Notes: generated by a model from the letters alone, not told the origin. A DNA stretch of 64,000 nt from Rhodococcus globerulus NBRC 14531 (GCF_001894805.1 NZ_BCWX01000001.1:1674001-1738000), one strand, 5' to 3'. Positions 1-9,202 are shown, counted from the stretch's first letter. Translations and numbers: made by a program.

Positions 1-4
1 CCGG

Positions 5-898
5 TCAATTACGTGAGATGTGTTGATCACGATCACTGAAGATCGGAGACCAGATGGGCGCGCCGCGCGACGAGCGCAGCGACGGAACGACCTTGCCGTC
101 AACGTCTTTGATTCCGTATTCGTGGGCAAGTTCGGCGGTGATGAAGGTGCCGCCCGAGCGTGTCGCGAGATTTGTGTCGACGGCGAGAGCTGCGATGACG
201 CGACCCGGGAATTCCGGGGTGCAGCCGTCCTCCGGCCGAGTAGCAGCCCGGCCATCCAAGCCAGGGACATTCGCCAGGTTTCGCTGCGCGCGTTCGGTGA
301 AGGTGAGGCCCTGCCAGAGCGAAAGGGACGTCACGTTATGCGGTTTCAGCTCGATGGCCATATCTCGTGCCATCCGGTCCACCGCAGACTTCGCCGTGCC
401 GAAGATGACGTTGTAGGTGTAAGTGACGCCGGTGTATCCGGAGACGGCCACTATGAGGCCGGACTTGTGCGGTGTCATGATCTTGGCGGCATGCCAAGCT
501 GCTACGAAGTTCGAGCGGACGCCGACATCCACCATTTCCCAATGGGAGAGCGGTTTCTCCCAGAAGGACTGTGGGTCGGTCAGGTCTTCGGGCAAGGAGA
601 ATGCGTTGTTGACAAGAATGTCCAATCGGCTTTGCTCGTCTCGTACCTGCTGGAACAGGGCGGCAACCTGTGCGTCGTCGGCGTGGTCCACTGCGACGGC
701 AACGCCCTTGCCGCCGCGCCGCGTACACTCAGCTGCTGTCTCTGCGATCGTGCCGGGTAGAGGATTCGACCCAGCGAGAACCGTGCGTCCCGTGACGTAG
801 ACGACGGCGCCCTGGTCTGCGAGCGCCAGCGCGATTCCTTTCCCGATACCGCGACTGGCGCCCGTGACCACAGCAACTTTGCCCGACAGAGAACTCAT
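5..898 (-). CDS. SDR oxidoreductase, DHRS1-like, catalytic Tyr replaced by Phe
   Basis: The 297-residue protein opens with a Rossmann cofactor motif (TGASRGIG, about residues 12-19) and has NNA at about 97-99 and an active-site Ser near 153, as in DHRS1-like short-chain dehydrogenases. Where the family has Tyr-x3-Lys, the codons read Phe166-Gly-Thr-Ala-Lys170 (ATC TTC GGC ACG GCG AAG on the minus strand), so the catalytic Tyr is missing. The ATG at 898 was chosen because it starts exactly at the family N-terminus and has GGGAG just upstream; longer readings give non-SDR sequence. It is the last gene of the catabolic operon, 13 nt after the aldehyde dehydrogenase. The fold is certain; activity is doubtful or unusual. 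Confidence 0.88.
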   Translation of the reverse strand: MSSLSGKVAVVTGASRGIGKGIALALADQGAVVYVTGRTVLAGSNPLPGTIAETAAECTRRGGKGVAVAVDHADDAQVAALFQQVRDEQSRLDILVNNAFSLPEDLTDPQSFWEKPLSHWEMVDVGVRSNFVAAWHAAKIMTPHKSGLIVAVSGYTGVTYTYNVIFGTAKSAVDRMARDMAIELKPHNVTSLSLWQGLTFTERAQRNLANVPGLDGRAATRPEDGCTPEFPGRVIAALAVDTNLATRSGGTFITAELAHEYGIKDVDGKVVPSLRSSRGAPIWSPIFSDRDQHISRN

Positions 899-911
899 CT
901 CCCGTGCTATT

Positions 912-2342
912 TCAGGAAGCGTCAGCGGTGTAGCCGAGTATGCCCTTGATCTCCAGGTAGTCGTGGAAACCGAATCCGCCCCACTCACGTCCGTTGCCGC
1001 TCTTCTTGTAGCCGCCGAACGGTGCGGCGAAGTCGAATCCGTCATTGATGGCGACGGACCCGGCGCGGATCCGTCGAGCGACGGCGCGAGCTTGCTCGAG
1101 GTCCGCGCCGGCAACAAATCCGGCGAGGCCGTACTCGGTGTCGTTTGCGATGTCGATGGCGTCGTCGATGTTGTCGTAGCCGAGAATCGTGAGAACCGGT
1201 CCGAAGATTTCCTCGCGGGCGATGGTCATGTTGTTGGTGACGTCGGCAAAAACGGTGGGGCGGACGTAGTAGCCCGTCGGCAAGTCGTCCGGACGTCCGA
1301 GGCCGCCCGCAACCAGCGTCGCACCTTCGCCGATCCCCTTGTCGATCAGGGACTGGATCTTCTCGAACTGGGCCTCGGACACTACGGGGCCGATTGCAGA
1401 ATCGCCGCCCGGATCACCCACGGTCACCTGTGATGCTGCCTCTTGCGCGGCGCTGATGGCTTCTGCCATCCGGGAATTGGGCACAAGCATGCGTGATGGT
1501 GCGCTGCACGTCTGCCCCGAGTTCATCATCATGGTTGCCACACCCTTTGCGACGTTCTCGGCGAAGTCGCCGTCGTCGAGGATGATGTTGGGGCTCTTGC
1601 CGCCGAGCTCCTGCGAGACTCGCTTGACGCCGGGTGCGGCGTTGGTGGCGATGTCGATGCCGGCGCGGGTGGAGCCGGTGAACGAGATCATGTCGACGCC
1701 CGGGTGTGCGGACAGTGCTGCCCCGACAGTGGGTCCGTCGCCCTGGACGAGGTTGAACACGCCGGCGGGAACTCCTGCAGCGTCGAGGATTTCGGTGAAA
1801 ATCTGGCCGGTGAACGGCGACTTCTCCGAAGGTTTGAGCACCATGGTGCAACCAGTTGCCAGTGCGGGGAAGACTTTCACGGCAATGAGGCTGATCGGCC
1901 AGTTCCACGGGGTGATCAATCCGCAGACTCCGATCGGTTCTTTGACGATCAGTGAATCGCCCTGCTGCTCCTCGAAGACGAAGTTCTCGAGCGCATCGAT
2001 CGCGGTGGTGAGATGACCGGCACCAAGGTTCACCTGGAAACCGTTGGCCAGCGCGTTCGGTGCGCCCATCTCCTCGGTCAGAGCTGCAGCGAGGTCGCCC
2101 ATCCGGTTCTGATACTCGGTGAGAATGTTTCGCAGAATCGTGAGTCGTTCCTCGCGGCTGGTTGCAGACCAACTCGAGAACGCGTCGCGTGCTGCCGCAA
2201 CGGCGCGGTCGACGTCTGCCGGTGATCCTGATGCTACTGTGCCGCAGACCTTCTCGGTCGCAGGATTGACGACCTCTAGTGTGCTGGACTCCGCTGGATC
2301 GACCCATTGTCCGCCGATGTAGAACTTCAGATATTCACGCAT
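912..2342 (-). CDS. NAD(P)-dependent aldehyde dehydrogenase
   Basis: The 476-residue protein is a typical ALDH-superfamily enzyme oxidising an aldehyde to a carboxylic acid with NAD(P)+. Visible landmarks are TPWNWP (about 144-149, with the oxyanion-hole Asn147), FTGSTRAG (221-228, cofactor binding), ELGGKSP with the general-base Glu245, and NSGQTCSAPSR with the nucleophile Cys279. Length is normal. The ATG at 2342 is preceded by AAAGGGA about 11 nt upstream. It lies 69 nt after the ThDP enzyme and 13 nt before the terminal SDR, so it is probably co-transcribed and would oxidise an aldehyde released earlier in the pathway. The substrate cannot be inferred. Confidence 0.95.
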   Translation of the reverse strand: MREYLKFYIGGQWVDPAESSTLEVVNPATEKVCGTVASGSPADVDRAVAAARDAFSSWSATSREERLTILRNILTEYQNRMGDLAAALTEEMGAPNALANGFQVNLGAGHLTTAIDALENFVFEEQQGDSLIVKEPIGVCGLITPWNWPISLIAVKVFPALATGCTMVLKPSEKSPFTGQIFTEILDAAGVPAGVFNLVQGDGPTVGAALSAHPGVDMISFTGSTRAGIDIATNAAPGVKRVSQELGGKSPNIILDDGDFAENVAKGVATMMMNSGQTCSAPSRMLVPNSRMAEAISAAQEAASQVTVGDPGGDSAIGPVVSEAQFEKIQSLIDKGIGEGATLVAGGLGRPDDLPTGYYVRPTVFADVTNNMTIAREEIFGPVLTILGYDNIDDAIDIANDTEYGLAGFVAGADLEQARAVARRIRAGSVAINDGFDFAAPFGGYKKSGNGREWGGFGFHDYLEIKGILGYTADAS

Positions 2343-2411
2343 GACTGTTCTGGTCCCTTTCGCAGTGTTCGTGAGTACTCGTCGAGCCGGGCATGATGCG
2401 TGCTGGAATGT

Positions 2412-4118
2412 TCACTGAGTGCCTTCTGCGTACCATGTTCGGAACTCGTCGTAGCTCGGCATTTCCTCGGAATTCGCCTTGGGGTCGACGGCAACGTGGA
2501 TGACGCCCGGCTTACCGCTGGCGTAGGCGCGCTTGATCGCCGGCGCGATATCCTCGTCGCGGTCGACGTACTCCCCGTAGCAGCCGAAGCCTTCGGCAAC
2601 CTTGTCGAGCCGCGTATCTGTGCTCCAGTGAACACCGGTCTCGAGTGATCCCTGGCCGTAGGTGCGTTTGTAGACACCCACCTCGAGTCCCCACGCATAG
2701 TCGACGGCAACTACGCAGACCAGCGGCAGGTTGAGTCGCGCAGCGGTTTCCAGTTCTGCGATATGGAATTGGAACGACGAGTCGCCGGTGATCAACATGA
2801 TGGGACGTTGGCCGCCGTCAGCTACACCGGCGCCGACGGCATACGGGAGCCCGGTGCCGAGGTGGCCGAAGTTCTGATTCCACATCACGTCGTGGGGTTT
2901 TGCCTGTGAGTACGTCCAGCCGAAGATAGTGGTGGCGCCGCCGTCTCGGACCATGATGCCGTCGCTCGGGAAATCCTTGGTCGCCTCGACAATCAGACGA
3001 GCGGGATGCACCGGAGACATACCGGACGGCGCGGTTTCGGCAAGTTCCGCCAGCTGCGTCGCATCCTGTGTGATCCAGCCGTCGAGCTCGGGGGTCGCCG
3101 TGCGCGGTGCATCCCACAGCGCGTCGGAGAGTTGGGGAACAATCGCGCGGAGATCGCCGACGAGGGGCACGTCGATCCTGCGGTTGACGCCGATCGCCTC
3201 CGGATCCTGTTCGACGAGGATCCATTTCCGGCTCGCTTCGTTCGCGATCCAGTGCCGGCCCCGGCCGTAGTGGACCGGCTCTCCGAGTTCGGTGCCGATT
3301 GCCAGGCACAGGTCGGATTTCACCACGGCGTCGACAGCGGCGGAGGAGAAGCCGTATGGAAAGGTGCGGTTCTCGAGTCCTTCGATGAAGGAGGTGCCCC
3401 CTGAGGTCTGAATGACAGGGCAGGCCATGGCATCTGCGAGTGCCTTGACGGATTCGCCGGCGCGGGAGGTGTGGACTCCGTGCCCGATGAGCAGAATGGG
3501 TTGCTGGGCCGCTTGGATCAATTTCACCGCTTCGGCAACGAAGTCTGGGCCCGCAGTCTGTCCGACCATGCGATACGCATTGGGGGGCAACGGGTCTGGC
3601 ACGTCCAGCTCTTCCTGGATGATGTGGGAGGGGTATTCGATGTACACGGGTCCAGGGGTGCCGGACAGCGCTTTCCGCAGTCCTTCGCGGATAATTTCGT
3701 CCGTCTGATCGGCGTATTCGATACTGGCACTGTATTTTACGGATGCTTCGAAGAGGTTTGCCTGTTTGACGAATTGAATGCGCCCACGTCGAACGCGCTG
3801 TTCGGTGATGCGGGCGCGCTGGCCACCGAGGAAGATCACCGGTGAGTTCTCGACTTTGGCGCACATCATGGCGCCGGCCAGGTTTGCGACGCCGGGGCCA
3901 AGGGTACCGATACACACCGCGGCCTTGCCGGTCATGCGCGATACGGCCTCAGCCATGAATCCGGCCGACTCTTCATGGTGCGGCGCAACCACATTCCATC
4001 CGCGTTCCTCGGCGAGGTGGAACATGTGCACGAAGTTCGGGTCGGGGATTCCGAAAATCGTGTTGATGCCCTCGGCTTCGAAGAGTTGCAAAATGCGTTC
4101 GTAAACCTTAACTGACAT
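2412..4118 (-). CDS. ThDP-dependent enzyme (acetolactate synthase/decarboxylase family)
   Basis: The 568-residue protein has the three-domain layout of thiamine-diphosphate enzymes: an N-terminal pyrimidine domain with the cofactor-activating Glu (HHEESAGFMAEA, Glu49), a central domain, and a C-terminal pyrophosphate domain. The metal/pyrophosphate motif is atypical. The usual GDG reads GDS (445-447), and the Asn ligand 27 residues after Asp446 is Asp473 (VAVDYAWG). Members make or break C-C bonds next to a carbonyl (2-oxoacid decarboxylation, carboligation, 1,2-dione cleavage). It overlaps the upstream SDR by 11 nt, so the pair is translationally coupled. It is not the housekeeping IlvB: no small-subunit gene is near and the operon is catabolic. 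Exact reaction unknown. Confidence 0.9.
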   Translation of the reverse strand: MSVKVYERILQLFEAEGINTIFGIPDPNFVHMFHLAEERGWNVVAPHHEESAGFMAEAVSRMTGKAAVCIGTLGPGVANLAGAMMCAKVENSPVIFLGGQRARITEQRVRRGRIQFVKQANLFEASVKYSASIEYADQTDEIIREGLRKALSGTPGPVYIEYPSHIIQEELDVPDPLPPNAYRMVGQTAGPDFVAEAVKLIQAAQQPILLIGHGVHTSRAGESVKALADAMACPVIQTSGGTSFIEGLENRTFPYGFSSAAVDAVVKSDLCLAIGTELGEPVHYGRGRHWIANEASRKWILVEQDPEAIGVNRRIDVPLVGDLRAIVPQLSDALWDAPRTATPELDGWITQDATQLAELAETAPSGMSPVHPARLIVEATKDFPSDGIMVRDGGATTIFGWTYSQAKPHDVMWNQNFGHLGTGLPYAVGAGVADGGQRPIMLITGDSSFQFHIAELETAARLNLPLVCVVAVDYAWGLEVGVYKRTYGQGSLETGVHWSTDTRLDKVAEGFGCYGEYVDRDEDIAPAIKRAYASGKPGVIHVAVDPKANSEEMPSYDEFRTWYAEGTQ

Positions 4119-5034
4119 GTGCGTTGCCCTCCATGGCTATCGCAAAACTCTTGGTGATGTGGTCGACGTGAGCTGACGGGACGACAGGCAGGATCCACGG
4201 ATCGCGGACGTCGCGGATGGCGTCGATCTGCCTTCCAACCTCCTCGATCGACCATGACGGTTGGTACACCCCGGGGGTTTCGGCGATGAATGCCCGAGCA
4301 ACGCGGCCGCCGATTGTCACCAGCATTTCGCCGGTGACGGAACAGGATTCGTGAGCCAGCCAGGCGGCCGTCGGGGCCGTGAGTTCCGGTCCCATGGGCG
4401 GGTACGACGACGTGTCGATCCCGTCGGCCAACCGCGTGATCGCTGCGGGAATGACGACGTTGGACAAGACGCCGTGGTCGGCACCCTCGATTGCTGCCAC
4501 GTTGGACAGTCCGATGATGCCCGCCTTGGACGCCGCGTAGTTCGCGATGCGGTTGTTTCCGTACAGACCGCCGATCGACGAGGTCAGCACGATCCGGCCG
4601 TATCCGGCGTCGCACATCAGCGGGAATGCCGGCCGCAGTACGTGAAATGCGCCGCGGAGGTGAACGTCGAGAACTGCGTCGAAATCCTCGTACGTCATCT
4701 CCGTCAGCGGTGCGTAGCGATTGTTTCCGGCGTTGTGGATGAGGATGTCGATACGTCCGTAGTGCTCGATGGCCGCGTTGACGATCGCCTGGCCGCCCGG
4801 TGCGGTTGCAACGGACGCAGTGCTCGCGACTGCATCGCCGCCGGCAGCAGTGATCTCCGCGACGACCGCACTGGCGACTCCGCTATCTGTATTCTCACCG
4901 CTGATCCCGACACCGGGATCGTTGACGACCACTTTGGCCCCCTTGGATGCAAGTAGTAGTGCGTACTCACGTCCGATTCCTCTGCCGGCGCCGGTAATGA
5001 CGGCAACACGACCGTCGAAGCGGGCCTCAGACAT
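4108..5034 (-). CDS. SDR family oxidoreductase (HSD17B4/MFE-like)
   Basis: The 308-residue protein is a complete classical SDR. It has the cofactor motif TGAGRGIG (14-21), NAG at 101-103, Ser152/153, and the catalytic pair Tyr166-x3-Lys170 (YAASK). The VVVNDPG stretch after the second strand resembles the multifunctional-enzyme 3-hydroxyacyl-CoA dehydrogenase branch, where Asp selects NAD(H). About 60 residues follow the SDR core, longer than a minimal SDR. It overlaps the BVMO gene upstream by 8 nt and the ThDP gene downstream by 11 nt, placing it firmly in the operon. It probably oxidises a hydroxyl group of an intermediate. Confidence 0.92.
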   Translation of the reverse strand: MSEARFDGRVAVITGAGRGIGREYALLLASKGAKVVVNDPGVGISGENTDSGVASAVVAEITAAGGDAVASTASVATAPGGQAIVNAAIEHYGRIDILIHNAGNNRYAPLTEMTYEDFDAVLDVHLRGAFHVLRPAFPLMCDAGYGRIVLTSSIGGLYGNNRIANYAASKAGIIGLSNVAAIEGADHGVLSNVVIPAAITRLADGIDTSSYPPMGPELTAPTAAWLAHESCSVTGEMLVTIGGRVARAFIAETPGVYQPSWSIEEVGRQIDAIRDVRDPWILPVVPSAHVDHITKSFAIAMEGNAHVS

Positions 5035-6880
5035 CGAGTTTCAGGCCTTCCAATGTGCCCGTGTCCCGCCAGGTTTGAAGGATTTCGCCCAGTTCGTAGA
5101 AACCGCCCCAGAACGGGTCGCCGAGGAATGAGCGCCCGTTCGGCTCGCCTTCGCTGTTGTAATAGCCGGGGGTGCATTCCGACGTGAACGTGCTGTTGTC
5201 GATCGAGTGGGCCCGGATGGTCTGGATCCAGCCTTCTTCGGCTGCCGCGGTGGGTTCGACATGCGTGGCTCCGCGCGCCTGAGCCTCTTTGATGATGTAC
5301 GCGATATGGTCGGCCTGCTGCTCGAACATCAGCGTTGTCGATGCGGTGACTCCGCCTTGAACGAAGCCGGTGGCAAAGTGGTTGGGGAAGCCGTGCGCCA
5401 TTACACCGTGCAGGGTGCGGAATCCCTTGCCCCAGTGGTCGTAGAGGGAGGTTCCGTCGCGACCGGCAAACGGCGCGATGTCGAACTGGCGGTCGAGCGC
5501 GGTGGTGATCTCGAACCCACTCGCGAACACGATCGCGTCGAACTCGAGCTCGACGCCGTCGACCATGACGCCCTTCTCGGTGATCCGTTCCACGCCTTTG
5601 GTTTCCGACACATCGATCAGAGTGACGTTCGGGCGATTGAAGGTCGGGAGATAGTCGTCGTTGAAGACGGGACGCTTGCACATGTTGCGGTAGTACGGCT
5701 TCAGTAGTTCCGCAGTGTCCGAGTCGTCGACGATCTCCTCGATCCGTCGGCGGAGCCGCTCCATCGATCGGTAGTCCTCGATCTCCTTGAGTTCCATGAA
5801 CTTCACCGGATCGGCGAGCGCAGCCCAGCCGTTGGTTTCGGTTAGTTTCGCGGCCATGTTGCGCGACACTTCGGTCCAGCCGTCACAAATGAGATCCGGC
5901 TCGCCGGGGGAGTAGAAGGCAAAGGCGGCATTGTGGAAGTTGCGCTGACGTGCTGCCCGCCAACCTGGCTCTAGACTGTTCACCCATTGAGGATCGGTCG
6001 GGTAGTTGGCTCGCTCGAAGATGTACGACGGTGTCCGCTGGAAGACGGTCAGGTGCTTCGCGCCTTTTGCCAGGTGAGGGATCGCCTGAATACCACTCGA
6101 TCCGGTGCCGATGACGGCGATTCGTTTGTCGGCGATCTTGTCCAGCCCGCCGTGCAGGTCGCCGCCGGTGTAGTCGTAATCCCACCGAGCCGTGTGGAAT
6201 GTGTGTCCCTTGAAGTCCGTGATCCCGGGGATACCCGGAAGCTTCGGCCGGTTGTATGGGCCCTGTGCCATGACGACAAAACGAGCATGGATCTCGTCGC
6301 CGCGATTGGTACGGATCTGCCAGCGATTGATCTCCTCGTCCCATTCCAGCGAGCGGATCAAGGTATGGAAGATCGCATTGTCGTAGAATCCGAAGTGCTT
6401 ACCGATGCGCTGAGCGTGCTCGAAGCACTCGTCGCCGTGCGAGAACCGCTCCTTCGGCATGTAGCCGGTTTCCTCGAGCAGCGGGAGGTAACAGTAGGCG
6501 TCCGAGTCGATCTGGATTCCCGGGTAGCGGTTCCAGTACCAGACGCCGCCGAAGTCCCCACCGAGTTCGACGATCTTGAAGTCTGTGACGCCCGCCTGCT
6601 GAAGGCGGTGCGCGGCAATGAGGCCGCAGAATCCACCGCCGAGGACTACGACCTCGATGTCGTCGGTGATGGGCTCGCGCGGTTCGACGGGCAGGTGCGG
6701 ATCGCTCTCGTAGAAACCCGCGAATTCGTCGGCGGCCTCCACGTACTGCTGCTGACCTTCGGGACGAACACGCTTGTCGCGTTCGAGGAGGTACTTCGCC
6801 CGGAGAGCGTCGATGTCGACTTCGGGAGTGTGTGTGGGCGCGCAAGGCGTCATGGCCGTAGCTTGGGTCGGTGCGGTCAT
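5027..6880 (-). CDS. Baeyer-Villiger monooxygenase (long type, 617 aa)
   Basis: This flavoprotein has an FAD-binding Rossmann motif GGGFCG (81-86), the Baeyer-Villiger fingerprint F-x-G-x3-H-x3-W-D (FKGHTFHTARWD, 223-234) and a second NADPH motif GTGSSG (258-263). The roughly 75-residue N-terminal extension (DALRAKYLLERDKRVRPEG) is typical of larger BVMOs such as cyclododecanone/cyclopentadecanone monooxygenases; that subgrouping is an inference. BVMOs insert oxygen next to a ketone to give an ester or lactone. It follows the Rieske gene by 44 nt and overlaps the next SDR by 8 nt. With a Rieske oxygenase and dehydrogenases in one operon, a cyclic ketone intermediate is likely. Confidence 0.95.
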   Translation of the reverse strand: MTAPTQATAMTPCAPTHTPEVDIDALRAKYLLERDKRVRPEGQQQYVEAADEFAGFYESDPHLPVEPREPITDDIEVVVLGGGFCGLIAAHRLQQAGVTDFKIVELGGDFGGVWYWNRYPGIQIDSDAYCYLPLLEETGYMPKERFSHGDECFEHAQRIGKHFGFYDNAIFHTLIRSLEWDEEINRWQIRTNRGDEIHARFVVMAQGPYNRPKLPGIPGITDFKGHTFHTARWDYDYTGGDLHGGLDKIADKRIAVIGTGSSGIQAIPHLAKGAKHLTVFQRTPSYIFERANYPTDPQWVNSLEPGWRAARQRNFHNAAFAFYSPGEPDLICDGWTEVSRNMAAKLTETNGWAALADPVKFMELKEIEDYRSMERLRRRIEEIVDDSDTAELLKPYYRNMCKRPVFNDDYLPTFNRPNVTLIDVSETKGVERITEKGVMVDGVELEFDAIVFASGFEITTALDRQFDIAPFAGRDGTSLYDHWGKGFRTLHGVMAHGFPNHFATGFVQGGVTASTTLMFEQQADHIAYIIKEAQARGATHVEPTAAAEEGWIQTIRAHSIDNSTFTSECTPGYYNSEGEPNGRSFLGDPFWGGFYELGEILQTWRDTGTLEGLKLDV

Positions 6881-6924
6881 CGGATCTTCTTTCGTCAGAG
6901 CAAGTCAGTACACGATGTGAGGAG

Positions 6925-8301
6925 TCAGGCGAGATCCACCGGCGCACCGGTACCCATGTACGTGGCTAGGTTGTGGTGGAGGTTGACGATGCTGCGTTCG
7001 CGGTACGGGTTGGGTTTCGGCCCTGAAAAGCCTTGCGACTTCATACCTTTCTGGACCGCAGCCATGTTCACGAAGTCCTGTGGCAGGACGGTTCGCCAGG
7101 CCGGATCCTCCGGCGGGGTGAACTCCCATTCGGTTTCCGGTTCCTCGCCTGCGGGGAAGAGTTCGTAGACAGCGGCCTCGAAGATGCACTTGTTCGGATC
7201 GTCGCCGTAGGGCCGGGCGCTGTAGCAGAGCATGTTGTTCAGGGCGTGCCCGATCTGGAAGTTCGGGAAGATCTGCCACGCCGTGCCACTTGCGGCGACA
7301 ACCTGTGGGTCGACGGTCGGCCAGATCACGCCACGCGCTTCGTCGTCGCGCCTGGCCGAATCCAGCCAGTGACGCAGAACCTGATCCGATGGGGTGCCCT
7401 CGGGGAGTTCGTCGATCAGTCGCTGGGCCGCATCGACGAGGGTCCGAGTTGTATTGGTGTTTGCATTTTCCCACGTGAAGTTCTGCATTTCGATGGTCGA
7501 CTTACGGGGGTCCGCGCCGCTGCCGATGCGCAGTTTTGCCTGGTTTTCTTCCATGCCCTTCGGTGCGTCGTAACCGATGTTGCTGTGCTTACCTTGGGCG
7601 CGGGACCAACCGAGAAAATTCCCGAAGTTCATGAACTCCGGGTGGGTGTACGGAACATGGTAGGTCTCCATGAACGCTTCGAGCGCAACCTTCCAGTTGC
7701 AGTCGAAGACAAGCCATTTGCGCCAGCGGTACCGCATGTTCTCGAGGTGGAAATGATCGAGAAGGGAAGCCGCGGGCTCGAGATAGTCACGCAGAGGTTC
7801 GCAGCCCGGATCCATGTTGATCCAGATCCATCCACCCCAGGTGTCCACTGTGACACCACGCAGCTTCGTTGATTCCTCGGTCAACCCACACGGCCAGTCC
7901 TGACGTTCGGCGGCGAAGGTGTTCTTGCCGTCGAGGTCGTACCGCCAGCCGTGAAACCCGCAGATGAATTGCCTTGCCTGGCCGCGGGCTTCGTGGGCAC
8001 CGGGCGGCGTGTCGACGAGTCGGCGACCGCGGTGGGAGCAGACGTTGTGATAGGCACTGATCGTGTCCGGGGTCGAGCGCACGATGATGACCGAGTCATC
8101 GAGAATTTCGTAGGTGAGAAAGTCGCCGACCTTGGGAATTTCCTCCACCCGACCGACCTGCTGCCACACTTTCGACCACAGCTTGTCGCCCTCGGCGCGG
8201 GAATACGTCTGCGAAATGTATGCATCCACACCGATGGTGAGTGGTGTGGAATGTGACTCGCTTACAGTCGATTCCGGAATGTTCTCGGCAGTGTCGGTCA
8301 T
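6925..8301 (-). CDS. Rieske non-heme iron oxygenase, alpha subunit
   Basis: The 458-residue protein has a Rieske [2Fe-2S] site, Cys88-x-His90 ... Cys114-x2-His117 (NVCSHRGRR and CGFHGW), followed by the mononuclear iron site around METYHVPYTH (His215 and His220). This is the oxygenase subunit of a ring-hydroxylating or related Rieske oxygenase, which uses O2 and electrons from a separate reductase to hydroxylate its substrate. No beta subunit, ferredoxin or reductase gene is present in the window, so redox partners must be encoded elsewhere or the enzyme is alpha-only. The ATG at 8301 has GGAGA upstream. It lies 28 nt after the SDR at 8330-9202 and 44 nt before the BVMO. Confidence 0.95.
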   Translation of the reverse strand: MTDTAENIPESTVSESHSTPLTIGVDAYISQTYSRAEGDKLWSKVWQQVGRVEEIPKVGDFLTYEILDDSVIIVRSTPDTISAYHNVCSHRGRRLVDTPPGAHEARGQARQFICGFHGWRYDLDGKNTFAAERQDWPCGLTEESTKLRGVTVDTWGGWIWINMDPGCEPLRDYLEPAASLLDHFHLENMRYRWRKWLVFDCNWKVALEAFMETYHVPYTHPEFMNFGNFLGWSRAQGKHSNIGYDAPKGMEENQAKLRIGSGADPRKSTIEMQNFTWENANTNTTRTLVDAAQRLIDELPEGTPSDQVLRHWLDSARRDDEARGVIWPTVDPQVVAASGTAWQIFPNFQIGHALNNMLCYSARPYGDDPNKCIFEAAVYELFPAGEEPETEWEFTPPEDPAWRTVLPQDFVNMAAVQKGMKSQGFSGPKPNPYRERSIVNLHHNLATYMGTGAPVDLA

Positions 8302-8329
8302 GGTGTCTCCTCTTCACATCGGTTCTGTG

Positions 8330-9202
8330 TCAGTGCGTTATCGCGTCGCGGAACGATTCGTCCTTGAGAAAAAGTGACGTGTGATCTGGGCCCATGTGCG
8401 TCCACTTGAGATTCAGTCCGCCGTCCACGAGCAATGTCTGTCCGGTGATGTAGGTCGAGAGATCCGACAACAGGAAGAGAATTGCACCGGCTTGCTCCTC
8501 AGGGCGGCCGCGTCGACCCATCGTGATGGCGCGGCGATCACGCTCGGGATCGTCGTCGACGTAGGTGGAAGACGCAGGGGTGGCGGTCACGCCGGGAGCG
8601 ATGGCGTTCACTCGAATACCGACTTCGGCGAGTTCCACGGCCATCGTGCGGGTTGCCGCGACCAAGGCGGCTTTTGCACTGCCGTAACCGATATGAAAAG
8701 GCGCGGTGTTCATTCCGCTGATCGACGAGATCGACACGATGGAACCGGGACGGCTCTGGGCCTTCAATTCCGACGCGACCATCTGGCTCATGAAGAACAT
8801 CGTTTCGAGATTTGCCGTGAACAATTCGCGCCAGTCCGCTCGGGTGACGCGAGTGGACGGCATCCAGGTTGCAGGGGCAGCGCCGCCGGCGACGTTGACC
8901 AATCCGTGCAGTTTGCCGTCGGTGCGTCGAATCTGCTCTCGCACGATGGCAATACCGTCGTCGGTGGACGCATCGGCCGCCAGTGGGATGATCGAAAGAC
9001 CCTGCGCGATAAGTGGTGCGATGTGGGTGTCGAGGTTTTCCTTGGAACGGCTCACGGCGATCACGGTTGCTCCGGCGCGGGCAAGCATGCTCGTTACCGA
9101 CGTGCCGATCCCGCCGCCTGCTGCGCCCGAGACAACCACGATGCGTCCGTCCAGACCGACAAAGCTGTCGCCAACTTGGCTGTTGCTCATCGCGTGGCTC
9201 AC
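8330..9202 (-). CDS. SDR family oxidoreductase
   Basis: The 290-residue classical SDR shows the cofactor motif SGAAGGGIG (25-33), Ser near 160, and Tyr173-x3-Lys177 (YGSAK), plus the usual C-terminal TGQTLLVDGG. The first codon is GTG at 9202, overlapping the stop of the upstream propeller gene as GTGA; an ATG five codons in (9190) is an alternative start. It probably oxidises the alcohol formed by the adjacent Rieske oxygenase to a ketone for the BVMO. That assignment is inferred from operon order, not from specificity residues. Confidence 0.92.
   Translation of the reverse strand: MSHAMSNSQVGDSFVGLDGRIVVVSGAAGGGIGTSVTSMLARAGATVIAVSRSKENLDTHIAPLIAQGLSIIPLAADASTDDGIAIVREQIRRTDGKLHGLVNVAGGAAPATWMPSTRVTRADWRELFTANLETMFFMSQMVASELKAQSRPGSIVSISSISGMNTAPFHIGYGSAKAALVAATRTMAVELAEVGIRVNAIAPGVTATPASSTYVDDDPERDRRAITMGRRGRPEEQAGAILFLLSDLSTYITGQTLLVDGGLNLKWTHMGPDHTSLFLKDESFRDAITH

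Noticed and set aside
2818-3915. 365-codon second minus-strand frame inside the ThDP gene
   Set aside because: Arg/Pro-rich out-of-frame translation typical of GC-rich shadows; the ThDP frame is clearly the coding one.
2412-4118. Housekeeping acetolactate synthase (ilvB)
   Set aside because: No ilvN or ilvC neighbour, altered ThDP motif, and position in a catabolic operon argue against it.
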